A stretch of DNA of 6,894 nt. Origin: AC-69 sp044867345. GTDB taxonomy: Bacteria > Actinomycetota > UBA4738 > HRBIN12. The stretch is from the NCBI GenBank assembly GCA_044867345.1, contig JBIOUU010000032.1, positions 1 through 6,894 of the forward strand, given 5' to 3'. The position numbers were made by a program, and so were the translations under genes. The notes under the pieces were generated by a model. It saw only the letters and a list, made by a program, of their open reading frames with translations, was not told the origin of the DNA and did no database searches. This document shows, one piece after another, positions 1 to 6,207 of the stretch (positions within the stretch are counted from its first letter, which is position 1; each line of letters opens with the position of its first letter).

Positions 1-1
1 G

Positions 2-1597
2 AGCGTGCGCCGCCCCCACGAACTCCCGGAAGAGCGGGTGCGGGCGGGTGGGCCGGGACCGAAGCTCCGGATGGAACTGGCCCCCCATGAAGAACGGATG
101 GTCGGGCAGCTCGATGATCTCGACCAGCCGCCCGTCGGGCGAGAGCCCCGAGAACACGAGCCCGTGCTCGGAGAGGATCTGATGGTAGGCCGGGTTGACC
201 TCGTAGCGGTGTCGGTGCCGCTCGTACACGACCTGCTCGCCGTACGCTACGGCGGCTCTGCTCCCTGGTACCACGTGGCAGGGCTGGGCGCCAAGGCGCA
301 TGGACCCACCGAGGTCGGTCACGTTCTTCTGCTCGGGCAAGAGGTCGATCACGGGGTGCGTGGTCGCCGGGTCGAACTCCGAGGAGTTCGCGCCCTCGAG
401 TCCACAGACGTTCCGCGCGTACTCGATGACCGCGCATTGCAGCCCCAGACACAAGCCGAGGAACGGCACGCCGCTCCCCCTCGCGTAGTGGATGGCCTCG
501 AGCTTGCCCTCGATGCCCCGCCACCCGAATCCGCCGGGGACCACGATCCCGTCGATCCCCGACAGTACGGTGGCCGCGTCGGCCTGATCGAGCTCGTCCG
601 ACGATACCCACGTGATGTCCACCTGGGCGCCGTGATGGAACCCCCCGTGGCGAAGGGCCTCGATCACCGACAGGTAGGCGTCGCGGAGGTTCACGTACTT
701 CCCCACGATCGCGATCGACACCGGGTCTGTCGCCGCGTCGATCCGCTCGACCAGGGCGTTCCACTCGGAGAAGTCGGGCTCGGCGTCGATCCGGAGATGC
801 TTCGCCAGCTCGCGGTCCAGTCCCTCCTTGCGAAGCAACGGTGGCACCCGGTAGATGGAGTCGGCATCCGGCGCGGAGATCACGCCGGAGATGGGGACGT
901 CACATAGGAGCGAGATCTTCTCCTTCAGGTGGCGCCCGATGGGCCGGTCGGAGCGGCACACGATGACGTCGGGCTGCAGGCCCAGCGAGCGCAACTCCTT
1001 CACCGAGTGCTGCGTCGGCTTGGTCTTCAGCTCTCCGGTCGGGCCGATGAACGGCATCAGCGAGACGTGGACGAACGCGCAACGATCCCGACCGACCTCG
1101 TTCCGGAGCTGACGGATCGCCTCCAGGAACGGGAGGCTCTCGATGTCGCCGACCGTGCCGCCGACCTCGACGATCAACAGGTCGGCGTTCTCGGCCGAGG
1201 CGTAGGATCGGATCCGCTCCTTGATCTCGTCGGTGATGTGCGGGATGACCTGCACGGTCTTGCCCAGGTAGTCGCCCCGGCGCTCCTTCTGGATCACCGC
1301 CGAATAGACGGCGCCGGTGGTCAGGTTGGAGCCACGGTGCAGGTTCTCGTCGGTGAACCGCTCGTAGTGGCCGAGGTCCAGGTCCGTCTCGGCCCCGTCG
1401 TCCAGCACGAACACCTCGCCGTGCTCGAAGGGGTTCAGGGTTCCAGGGTCGACGTTCACATACGGATCGAGCTTTTGGAGGGCGACCCGCAGGCCCCGGG
1501 ACTTGAACAGCCTGCCCAGCGAGGCGGTGGTGATGCCCTTGCCGAGGCCCGAGGCGACCCCGCCGGTGACGAAGACGAACTTCGGCTCTTTCTGCAC
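2..1597 (-). CDS. pyrG: CTP synthase (glutamine-hydrolysing), C-terminus cut by window edge
   Basis: Makes CTP from UTP, ATP and glutamine in the cytoplasm, the last step of de novo pyrimidine nucleotide synthesis. The frame is open from the GTG at 1597 to the left edge and gives 532 residues. The family is usually about 540-560 long, so only a short tail is missing. The N-terminal amidoligase domain starts with FVTGGVASGLGKGI-type sequence (residues about 9-22, the P-loop), followed by LQKLDPYVNVDPGT, the Mg-binding EVGGTVGDIES segment (Glu144) and KTVQVIPHITDEIK. The C-terminal class I glutamine amidotransferase domain has FLGLCLGLQ with nucleophile Cys383, and GGQFHPE with His509 and Glu511, so the triad is complete. 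The GTG start was chosen because the protein then begins six residues before the conserved FVTGG strand. No good Shine-Dalgarno sequence precedes it. The gene follows the MraY-like gene after 51 bases. Identity is essentially certain; only the exact start is open. Confidence 0.97.
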   Translation of the reverse strand, partial: MQKEPKFVFVTGGVASGLGKGITTASLGRLFKSRGLRVALQKLDPYVNVDPGTLNPFEHGEVFVLDDGAETDLDLGHYERFTDENLHRGSNLTTGAVYSAVIQKERRGDYLGKTVQVIPHITDEIKERIRSYASAENADLLIVEVGGTVGDIESLPFLEAIRQLRNEVGRDRCAFVHVSLMPFIGPTGELKTKPTQHSVKELRSLGLQPDVIVCRSDRPIGRHLKEKISLLCDVPISGVISAPDADSIYRVPPLLRKEGLDRELAKHLRIDAEPDFSEWNALVERIDAATDPVSIAIVGKYVNLRDAYLSVIEALRHGGFHHGAQVDITWVSSDELDQADAATVLSGIDGIVVPGGFGWRGIEGKLEAIHYARGSGVPFLGLCLGLQCAVIEYARNVCGLEGANSSEFDPATTHPVIDLLPEQKNVTDLGGSMRLGAQPCHVVPGSRAAVAYGEQVVYERHRHRYEVNPAYHQILSEHGLVFSGLSPDGRLVEIIELPDHPFFMGGQFHPELRSRPTRPHPLFREFVGAAHA

Positions 1598-1648
1598 CTC
1601 GGGATTGCATGCTAGCAGAGGGCGGCGACAGGCCGCAGCAGGCTGTGC
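1598..1648 (-). promoter_or_regulatory. Spacer before pyrG with possible -10 element
   Basis: This is the only clear gap in the left half of the window. Reading the minus strand it contains TAGCAT (plus-strand 1614-1609), which fits the actinobacterial -10 pattern TAnnnT. No recognisable -35 hexamer lies 16-18 bases upstream. A start about seven bases downstream of the hexamer would fall near 1602, leaving a leader of only about five bases before the GTG. That would agree with the missing ribosome-binding site and with near-leaderless transcripts, which are common in actinobacteria. The site is a weak six-base match and may be chance. No attenuator hairpin was seen. Confidence 0.3.
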
Positions 1649-2419
1649 TCAGTCCGCGGCGGAGACCCTGCCCAGCCGGTCGAACCATCGAAGCGGCCCG
1701 ACGGCATCGATCAGGCGAGAGAGCGTGAAGGTGTCGGCCAGCACGTTCAGGGCGACCGCGACGGAGGCGGCCACCCACACCCACAGCGCCGGGAGCACCA
1801 GGTACAGCCCCAGGCCGGCCGTGAAGCCGAGGAGGTTCGATCCCCCATCGCCCAGCATGGCCCGCTCGCGGAGATCTGCGGGGAGGGCCAGGGTCGCTGC
1901 CACCAGGACGCCGGGCACGCTCGGCCCGAGCCGAAGGGGCACGCCGGCCACGAGGACGGCGCCCCCGGCGAGCAGGAAGAACTTCACAGCCCGGCCGGGA
2001 CGGACGTCGAACCCGTTCCACAGGTTGGCGCAGGCCGCGAGCAGGACGATGCCGGCCAGGCGGGTGGCGCCGGGGTGGACGGGCTGGGCCGCAACGAGGA
2101 CGACCGAGCTCCCCGCGATGACCAGCAGCTTGAGGATGCCCGTGGTCATGTGGCCCGACGCGAGCGCCCGCAGGTGCGCGCGAAGCCCTCGAGGGCCTTG
2201 CGGCATGAGATCGTCCATCAGCCCGGCGGCGAACACCAGGAGGCTTCCACCGAGCGAGATCCACGCGGCGGCATCGAGCGACCGGCCCTGGCCGGCCACG
2301 ATGGCCAGGCCGGCGAGCAGCCCGGCGACCGCTCCTGGGGCGATGGCCACCAGCCCGAGAGTCGCGGGGAGCTGCTCCCCGCGATAGTTCTCAGCCCGGA
2401 GCCCTTCCCACCCGCTCAT
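1649..2419 (-). CDS. Reduced MraY/WecA-type polyprenyl-phosphate phosphosugar transferase homologue (GT4/PNPT superfamily)
   Basis: Membrane protein of 256 residues. Family members transfer a sugar-1-phosphate from a UDP-sugar to undecaprenyl or decaprenyl phosphate on the cytoplasmic face. Superfamily loops appear in the expected order: ENYRGEQLPATLG (10-22, like the PTMGG loop), GLMDDL with Asp69-Asp70, NLWNGFDVRPGRA (132-144, like NxxNxxDG), and MLGDGGSNLLG (188-198, like MGDTGS). Hydrophobic segments lie at about 22-44, 53-68, 93-111, 119-134, 145-160, 167-181, 193-210 and 211-229. Eight helices match TM2-TM9 of MraY. The first helix is absent, and the protein ends in the loop where MraY carries its HHH motif; here the sequence is GPLRWFDRLGR, without histidines. 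Family members are typically 320-360 residues. The ATG overlaps the stop of the upstream glycosyltransferase gene (ATGA). Upstream codons in this frame encode no membrane helix, so a longer form is unlikely. Substrate unknown. Activity is plausible because the key aspartates are kept, but is not shown. Confidence 0.8.
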   Translation of the reverse strand: MSGWEGLRAENYRGEQLPATLGLVAIAPGAVAGLLAGLAIVAGQGRSLDAAAWISLGGSLLVFAAGLMDDLMPQGPRGLRAHLRALASGHMTTGILKLLVIAGSSVVLVAAQPVHPGATRLAGIVLLAACANLWNGFDVRPGRAVKFFLLAGGAVLVAGVPLRLGPSVPGVLVAATLALPADLRERAMLGDGGSNLLGFTAGLGLYLVLPALWVWVAASVAVALNVLADTFTLSRLIDAVGPLRWFDRLGRVSAAD

Positions 2420-3096
2420 CGAAGCCCCAGGGCCCGCGGCAGGATCGCGAACAGAACGTCGATCCCCTGTCGCCCGCGGTGGGCGAACCCCCCGAGGCCA
2501 CGCCCGGTGGCCCGGTGGTCGAGGTCCGCCCGCACCTCGACCACCCGGAACCCCCGGCGAACCGCGTCGATCGTCATCCCGGTCTCCAGCCCGAACCCCG
2601 CCGACAGGGGCCGGCATGCCTCGAGCGCCTCCTGGGTGAGCGCCCGTTGTCCCGAGAGCGGCTCGACGGCCGGGAACCCGCTGAGCAGACGGATGGCCCG
2701 CCCCGCCGACCGCTTCACCAGCCCGAACCCCCCGTCGCGCGCCGGCGGAAGGATGGCCACCGCCAGGTCGGCCCGGCCCTCGAGCACCTCGGACAGGACG
2801 CCCCAGAGGTGGGCGGCGGTGTGGCCGAGGTCCGCGTCCGCCAGAAGCCAGACCCCGGCGGGCGGGAGGCGGCGGAGCGCCCCCTCCAGCGCCCTGCCCT
2901 TGCCGGCTCGGCGCCGGCCCTGCATGACCGTGGCCCCCGCGGCGAGGGCCGCCGAGGCCGTTCCGTCGGTAGAGGCGTCGTCCACCACCACCACGTCCTC
3001 GACGTGAGGAAGGGAGCGAAGGGCCGAGACCGTGGCCGCGATCCGGTCAGCCTCGTTGCGGGCCGCGATCAGCGCACAGACCCTTCGCGTGGTCAC
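2416..3096 (-). CDS. Family 2 (GT-A fold) glycosyltransferase, GpgS/dolichol-phosphate-mannose-synthase-like
   Basis: Predicted cytoplasmic or membrane-associated sugar transferase of 226 residues, a single GT-A domain with no clear membrane helix. Visible motifs are ALIAARNEA (8-16, first strand with the nucleotide-binding turn), VVVVDDASTDGT (35-46), a basic RRRAGKGRAL segment (61-70) as in glucosyl-3-phosphoglycerate synthases, the metal-binding ADADL (DxD at 87-89), PLSGQRA (146-152), GFGLETGM (167-174, acceptor side), and HRATGR (194-199). The GKG, DxD, GQRA and ETG series recalls GpgS and polyprenyl-phosphate sugar synthases. I cannot separate these by eye, so donor and acceptor are left open. 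It starts with GTG overlapping the steB stop (GTGA) and no Shine-Dalgarno sequence is visible, so translation probably depends on coupling to steB. Its own stop overlaps the start of the MraY-like gene. That tight pairing suggests the two act on the same lipid-linked product. Confidence 0.87.
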   Translation of the reverse strand: MTTRRVCALIAARNEADRIAATVSALRSLPHVEDVVVVDDASTDGTASAALAAGATVMQGRRRAGKGRALEGALRRLPPAGVWLLADADLGHTAAHLWGVLSEVLEGRADLAVAILPPARDGGFGLVKRSAGRAIRLLSGFPAVEPLSGQRALTQEALEACRPLSAGFGLETGMTIDAVRRGFRVVEVRADLDHRATGRGLGGFAHRGRQGIDVLFAILPRALGLR

Positions 3097-4040
3097 GTGA
3101 GGGGCGGGAGGGCGGCCGTCGCTCCGGCCTTGATCCCGTAGTTGCCTCCCTGTCCCAAGAACAGGAGCCGTTCCAGCCCCAGGACGAGCGCCGCTCCGCC
3201 GACCGAGAAGTCGAGGTCGTCTACGGTCACCATGCGGGTGCCGTCGGCGGCCGATCCATCGGCCCGCAGAGGGGGGACGAACGGGTACTCGGTGGACACG
3301 CTCTCGCCCGCTGCGACCGTGGCCCCGTGCTGGACCAACCCCTCGACGAGCGGGACGAAGAAGTCCTGCGGATCGATGATGGGCTCGCCCTGCCCACCGG
3401 ACAGGACAACCACCAGCTGTCCCTTCCCCCCGATCTCCGGAAGGTCTCCCCGCGAGATCGTAGGGGCCCCCGGCGGGGTGGTGAGGAAGTTCGCGGTCAG
3501 GAGTTCATCCAGGATGTCGGTTCCGGTCGGCGGGACGGCGCGCCGGGGCTCCCCCGCAGCCAGGCGCTGGGCGAGCACCTCGGCCGCACGCACCTGGAGC
3601 GTCGCCGTCTCGGTATCCCCGGCCATCCCCAGCAACTCGGCCAGGGCTTGCCGAGACGGCTCGTCGCCGACCGCCATCCGGTCGGTGACCGACAGCTCGG
3701 CCACGACCTTGACCGCGGCCTCGGACAGCGACTGCCGGGCCTGTGACAGCAGGCGCGCGTCGACGCCGTCGTGGGTGACGAGCACCACCGGCCTGCCGGT
3801 CAGGGTGCCCGGGTCGAGCGAGGGCAGGATGTCGCCTGCCCGTTGCAGCGCGCTCACCTGGGCCTTGAGGTCGTTGACCTCGGCTCGGGTGTCCGAGAGG
3901 TCCTGGCTGAGCTGGTTGGCCTGCTTCCGCAGGTCCTCGATCAGCGCGGGCTGGACGACGGATGACCCGAACAACAGGCCCAGCCCCACGGCCAGGAAGA
4001 TCGCGACGATCGTGAAGATGTGGTACCGGAACGAGATCAA
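3093..4040 (-). CDS. steB: SteB/MctB-family membrane-anchored protein (often annotated 'copper transporter')
   Basis: Protein of 315 residues, the family's usual size (M. tuberculosis MctB is about 314). It begins ISFRYHIFTIVAIFLAVGLG, a short cytoplasmic tip followed by one membrane helix (about 8-26). A helical, probably coiled-coil stretch rich in Leu, Gln and charged residues follows (about 33-68), then an alpha/beta extracytoplasmic domain with PVVLVTHDG (84-92) and VVVLSGG (210-216). The C-terminus, VDDLDFSVGGAALVLGL to GGNYGIKAGA (about 273-307), is typical of the family. The start is TTG at 4040: AAGGAG lies five bases upstream, and this places the conserved ISF/ISL tip at the N-terminus. 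It overlaps the steA stop (TTGA). In Corynebacterium and Streptomyces, SteA and SteB act together at the division septum; in M. tuberculosis the homologue is linked to copper tolerance and outer-membrane transport. The division role is preferred here because steA is adjacent. Confidence 0.88.
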   Translation of the reverse strand: MISFRYHIFTIVAIFLAVGLGLLFGSSVVQPALIEDLRKQANQLSQDLSDTRAEVNDLKAQVSALQRAGDILPSLDPGTLTGRPVVLVTHDGVDARLLSQARQSLSEAAVKVVAELSVTDRMAVGDEPSRQALAELLGMAGDTETATLQVRAAEVLAQRLAAGEPRRAVPPTGTDILDELLTANFLTTPPGAPTISRGDLPEIGGKGQLVVVLSGGQGEPIIDPQDFFVPLVEGLVQHGATVAAGESVSTEYPFVPPLRADGSAADGTRMVTVDDLDFSVGGAALVLGLERLLFLGQGGNYGIKAGATAALPPLT

Positions 4041-5194
4041 ATCAGCTCCTTCAGGTGGAACAGCCACTGGCGGAACCGTTCGAAAAGGAGCGTCACGTAG
4101 GTGCTCAGGACCGGGGAGATGGCGATGATCAGGATCATCACCACGATCGCCGCACCGATCAGGAACACCGTGTCTCGGGTCCGGATCCTCGGCGTGTAGA
4201 CGCGGGACACGCCCTTCGCGTCCATCAGCGTCTCGCCCACCCGCAGGCGTACGAGGAACGTGCTGGCCATGCCCATCCGCCCCTTGTCCAGGAACTCGCG
4301 GAGGTTCCCGTGGCTGCCCACGGTGACGATGAGGTCGGCCCCCTTCTCGTGGGAGAGGAGAAGGGCGACGTCCTCGCTCGTCCCCGCCGCTCGCACCATC
4401 GTGTAGGGAACGCCGAGGTCCTCCAGTCTGGCCCGCCCGGGGGCGAAGCCGTCCCGGTAGGCGTGGAGGACGATCTCGGTCGGTTGCTTGCGCCGCAGGC
4501 GTCTCGGCCGGGATAGCGCGAGCCGCAGCGCGGAGTCCGATACGCTGTCCATGTCCCCGACGATGAGGTCGGGCGCGTACCCCGCCTCGATCAGGGCGTC
4601 GGCGCCACCGTCCACGCCGACGAGCACCGGCCGCACGTCGCGGATGTACGAGCCCAGGGCGGCGAGGTCCTCCTTGTACTGGTAGCCGCGGACGACCACC
4701 AGGACGGGCCTGCCGGCCAACTCGTGGTCGAGCGCGGGGAGGCCCGACCCCCCGAACAGGAGGTCGCGCTCGCGTTGCATGAAGTCCACCGTGTTGCGGG
4801 CGAAGCTCTCGAAGCGGTCGGCCAACCCAGCACGAGCCTCTTCCATGGCCAGGCGGACCGACTCCTCGCTCTGCCTGACCCCCACTGCGAGCAACCGGTC
4901 GCCCGACAGGATGCGGTCACCATCGACCTTGACCAGGTCACCCTCCCTCACCTTGCGGAGTACCAGCGGGCCCACGCCGTCGACCAGCGGGATGCCGGCG
5001 TCGAGGAGGATGAGCGGACCGAGGTTCGGGTACCGGCCGGTGATCGAGCGTCCCGCGTTCACCACGGCGGCCACACCCGCCCCCACGAGCCCTTCGGCCG
5101 AGACCCTGTCCAAGTCCTCGTGATCCAGCACAGCCACGTCGCCTGACTGCATCCGGCCCACGAGGCGCTTGGTCCGGGCGTCGACCCGGGCCAC
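4037..5194 (-). CDS. steA: SteA-like cytokinesis-associated membrane protein (thiamine-pyrophosphokinase-like fold)
   Basis: Homologue of the conserved actinobacterial protein Rv1697/SteA, which partners SteB at the septum. From GTG 5194 it has 385 residues; M. tuberculosis has about 393. Family landmarks are GVARVDARTKRL at the N-terminus, VNAGRSITGRYPNLGP (45-60), FARNTVDFM (131-139), VLVGVDGGADALIEAGY (190-206), DLIVGDMDSVSD (209-220, resembling thiamine pyrophosphokinase), AAGTSEDVALLL (269-280) and ASTFLVRLRVG (310-320). One membrane helix follows at about 342-366, with an amphipathic tail ending HLKELI. The start is uncertain: the frame stays open into nadK, and other starts are CTG 5236, a non-standard ACG 5260 eight bases after GGGAGG, and TTG 5323. 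The stretch before GVARVD (SLLRRPQRKERPQQ) looks like the basic leader other SteA proteins carry, so the real start may lie upstream of 5194. A basic insert (227-240) is unusual. Identity is firm; the molecular function of SteA is not well defined. Confidence 0.9.
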   Translation of the reverse strand: MARVDARTKRLVGRMQSGDVAVLDHEDLDRVSAEGLVGAGVAAVVNAGRSITGRYPNLGPLILLDAGIPLVDGVGPLVLRKVREGDLVKVDGDRILSGDRLLAVGVRQSEESVRLAMEEARAGLADRFESFARNTVDFMQRERDLLFGGSGLPALDHELAGRPVLVVVRGYQYKEDLAALGSYIRDVRPVLVGVDGGADALIEAGYAPDLIVGDMDSVSDSALRLALSRPRRLRRKQPTEIVLHAYRDGFAPGRARLEDLGVPYTMVRAAGTSEDVALLLSHEKGADLIVTVGSHGNLREFLDKGRMGMASTFLVRLRVGETLMDAKGVSRVYTPRIRTRDTVFLIGAAIVVMILIIAISPVLSTYVTLLFERFRQWLFHLKELI

Positions 5195-5367
5195 GCCCTG
5201 CTGTGGCCGCTCCTTCCGCTGCGGCCGCCGAAGCAGGCTCCTGGCCCTCGATGTGGACGTGTCGATCGCCTCCCACCGCGCGGACCGCCGTGCGGTCAGC
5301 GCCGAATCGGATCGGCGCGACAAGGGTATCCGAACCGGCCCTCCCGCAGGGATGCCGGCCCGGCCGG
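5195..5367 (-). promoter_or_regulatory. nadK-steA spacer: possible promoter and hairpin, no recN
   Basis: The stretch between the nadK stop and the GTG chosen for steA is 173 bases. Part of it may be the true steA N-terminus. Directly after nadK there is an imperfect inverted repeat (plus-strand 5335-5358, CCGGCC...GCCGG arms with a CCC/GGG inner stem and GCA loop). It is not followed by a T-run on the minus strand. Next comes TACCCT (plus-strand 5328-5323), which fits TAnnnT as a -10 element, but no convincing -35 is present. If used, it would start a steA-led transcript near 5316. Both signals are weak. In M. tuberculosis and Streptomyces this position is occupied by recN; no remnant of recN is recognisable here. 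Confidence 0.25.
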
Positions 5368-6207
5368 TCAGCGCTCCCCGCCCGGGAGCCCGAACTTCTC
5401 GCGCACCAGGGCATGGAAGGGCGGGGCGTCGTCCCGGCGAACCAGGCGAGCCGGGTTGGGGGCGGCCCCGATCCCCACTCTCGAGCCGATCGGAAGCTCG
5501 AGGCTCTCCCGCCCGTCGGCCGAGATCAGCCCGGGCTCGTCGCCGACCACCTCCAGGTTCACCGTGTCGTCGGCTCCGATGACCAGGGTCCGGTCGAACA
5601 CCATGTGGGGGGCCACGGGTGTGACGAGCAGGCACGGGATCGTGGGCGTCACGATCGGTCCCCCCGCCGAGAACGAGTACGCCGTGGAGCCGGTGGGAGT
5701 GGCCACGATGACCCCGTCGGCCGACAGCGTCGTGACGTACACGTCCCCCACGAACAGGGCGAGGCGGACCAGACGGTGGCGGGCCCGCTTCTCCACGATG
5801 ACCTCGTTCAAGGCCCACTGGGGATCGAAGCCACCGCTCTCCGGTCCGGCCAGCACGGCCAGGCGCTCCTCGATCCTGGCCCGCCCCGTGGCGACGAGGT
5901 CCAGGAGCGGGGGCGCCTCCTCCGGCTCCACCTCGGTCAGGAATCCCATCCGGCCCACCTTCACCCCGAGGACGGGACACCCGACGGCCGACGCCACGTG
6001 GGCCGCCCGCAGGAACGTGCCGTCCCCGCCCACCGACAGGATCAGGTCGAGGCCGCCGGCGAAGTCACCGGCCATCCGGGCGTCGCCGTTCGCGGGATCG
6101 AACCACCGGATCTCGATGTCCCGGTCCTCGAACCATTGCGACAGGCGCTTGGCCGCCGCCATCGCGGTCTCGCGCGCCGGATGGACCACGAACCCCGCCG
6201 CCTTCAC
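5368..6207 (-). CDS. nadK: NAD kinase
   Basis: Phosphorylates NAD to NADP in the cytoplasm using ATP or, in many actinobacteria, also polyphosphate. The product has 279 residues, close to the usual 290-310. It shows VVHPARE (7-13), the signature GGDGTFLRAAH (60-70) with catalytic Asp62, GVKVGRMGFLTEVEP (81-95), the NE pair at 134-135, DGVIVATPTGSTAYSFSAGG (164-183), the LVTPVAPH segment (194-201), and a late SADGRES strand (229-235). No key residue is missing. The GTG at 6207 has GGAGG six bases upstream and overlaps the tlyA stop (GTGA). This gives the usual short N-terminus before the first beta strand, so the start is well supported. The tlyA-nadK pairing is widely conserved in bacteria. 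The gene ends in TGA at 5370-5368, and steA rather than recN is the next gene. Confidence 0.97.
   Translation of the reverse strand: MKAAGFVVHPARETAMAAAKRLSQWFEDRDIEIRWFDPANGDARMAGDFAGGLDLILSVGGDGTFLRAAHVASAVGCPVLGVKVGRMGFLTEVEPEEAPPLLDLVATGRARIEERLAVLAGPESGGFDPQWALNEVIVEKRARHRLVRLALFVGDVYVTTLSADGVIVATPTGSTAYSFSAGGPIVTPTIPCLLVTPVAPHMVFDRTLVIGADDTVNLEVVGDEPGLISADGRESLELPIGSRVGIGAAPNPARLVRRDDAPPFHALVREKFGLPGGER

Noticed and set aside
5..907. Plus-strand open frame of about 300 codons at the left edge
   Set aside because: It lies antisense to pyrG, whose catalytic motifs are intact on the minus strand. Its product is rich in Arg, Gly, Pro and Val without family motifs, as expected for a shadow frame in high-G+C DNA.
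900..2264. Minus-strand open frame of 454 codons across the pyrG/MraY-like junction
   Set aside because: It is a shifted frame over two genes with clear motifs. The product is Arg/Pro/Gly-rich with no recognisable domain.
2420..2617. Longer N-terminus for the MraY-like protein
   Set aside because: The frame is open upstream but encodes a Gly/Pro/Arg-rich stretch inside the glycosyltransferase gene with no membrane helix. The ATGA overlap gives a better start.
3093..4040. Annotation of steB as a copper transporter
   Set aside because: A single membrane helix and no Cys, Met or His metal-binding motif do not fit a transporter by themselves. The copper label comes from the mycobacterial homologue's phenotype.
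3142..4128. Long plus-strand open frame opposite steB
   Set aside because: Ser/Arg/Thr-rich antisense shadow of steB; no domain, no ribosome-binding site.
4037..5194. Annotation of steA as thiamine pyrophosphokinase
   Set aside because: Only the GDMDS-like segment resembles that fold. The N-terminal VNAGRSITGRYPNLGP motif, the C-terminal membrane helix and the steB neighbour identify SteA.
5335..5358. Inverted repeat just after nadK as a rho-independent terminator
   Set aside because: The stem has a mismatch and a bulge, and no T-run follows on the minus strand. In such G+C-rich DNA a repeat of this quality can arise by chance, so it is mentioned only within the spacer entry.
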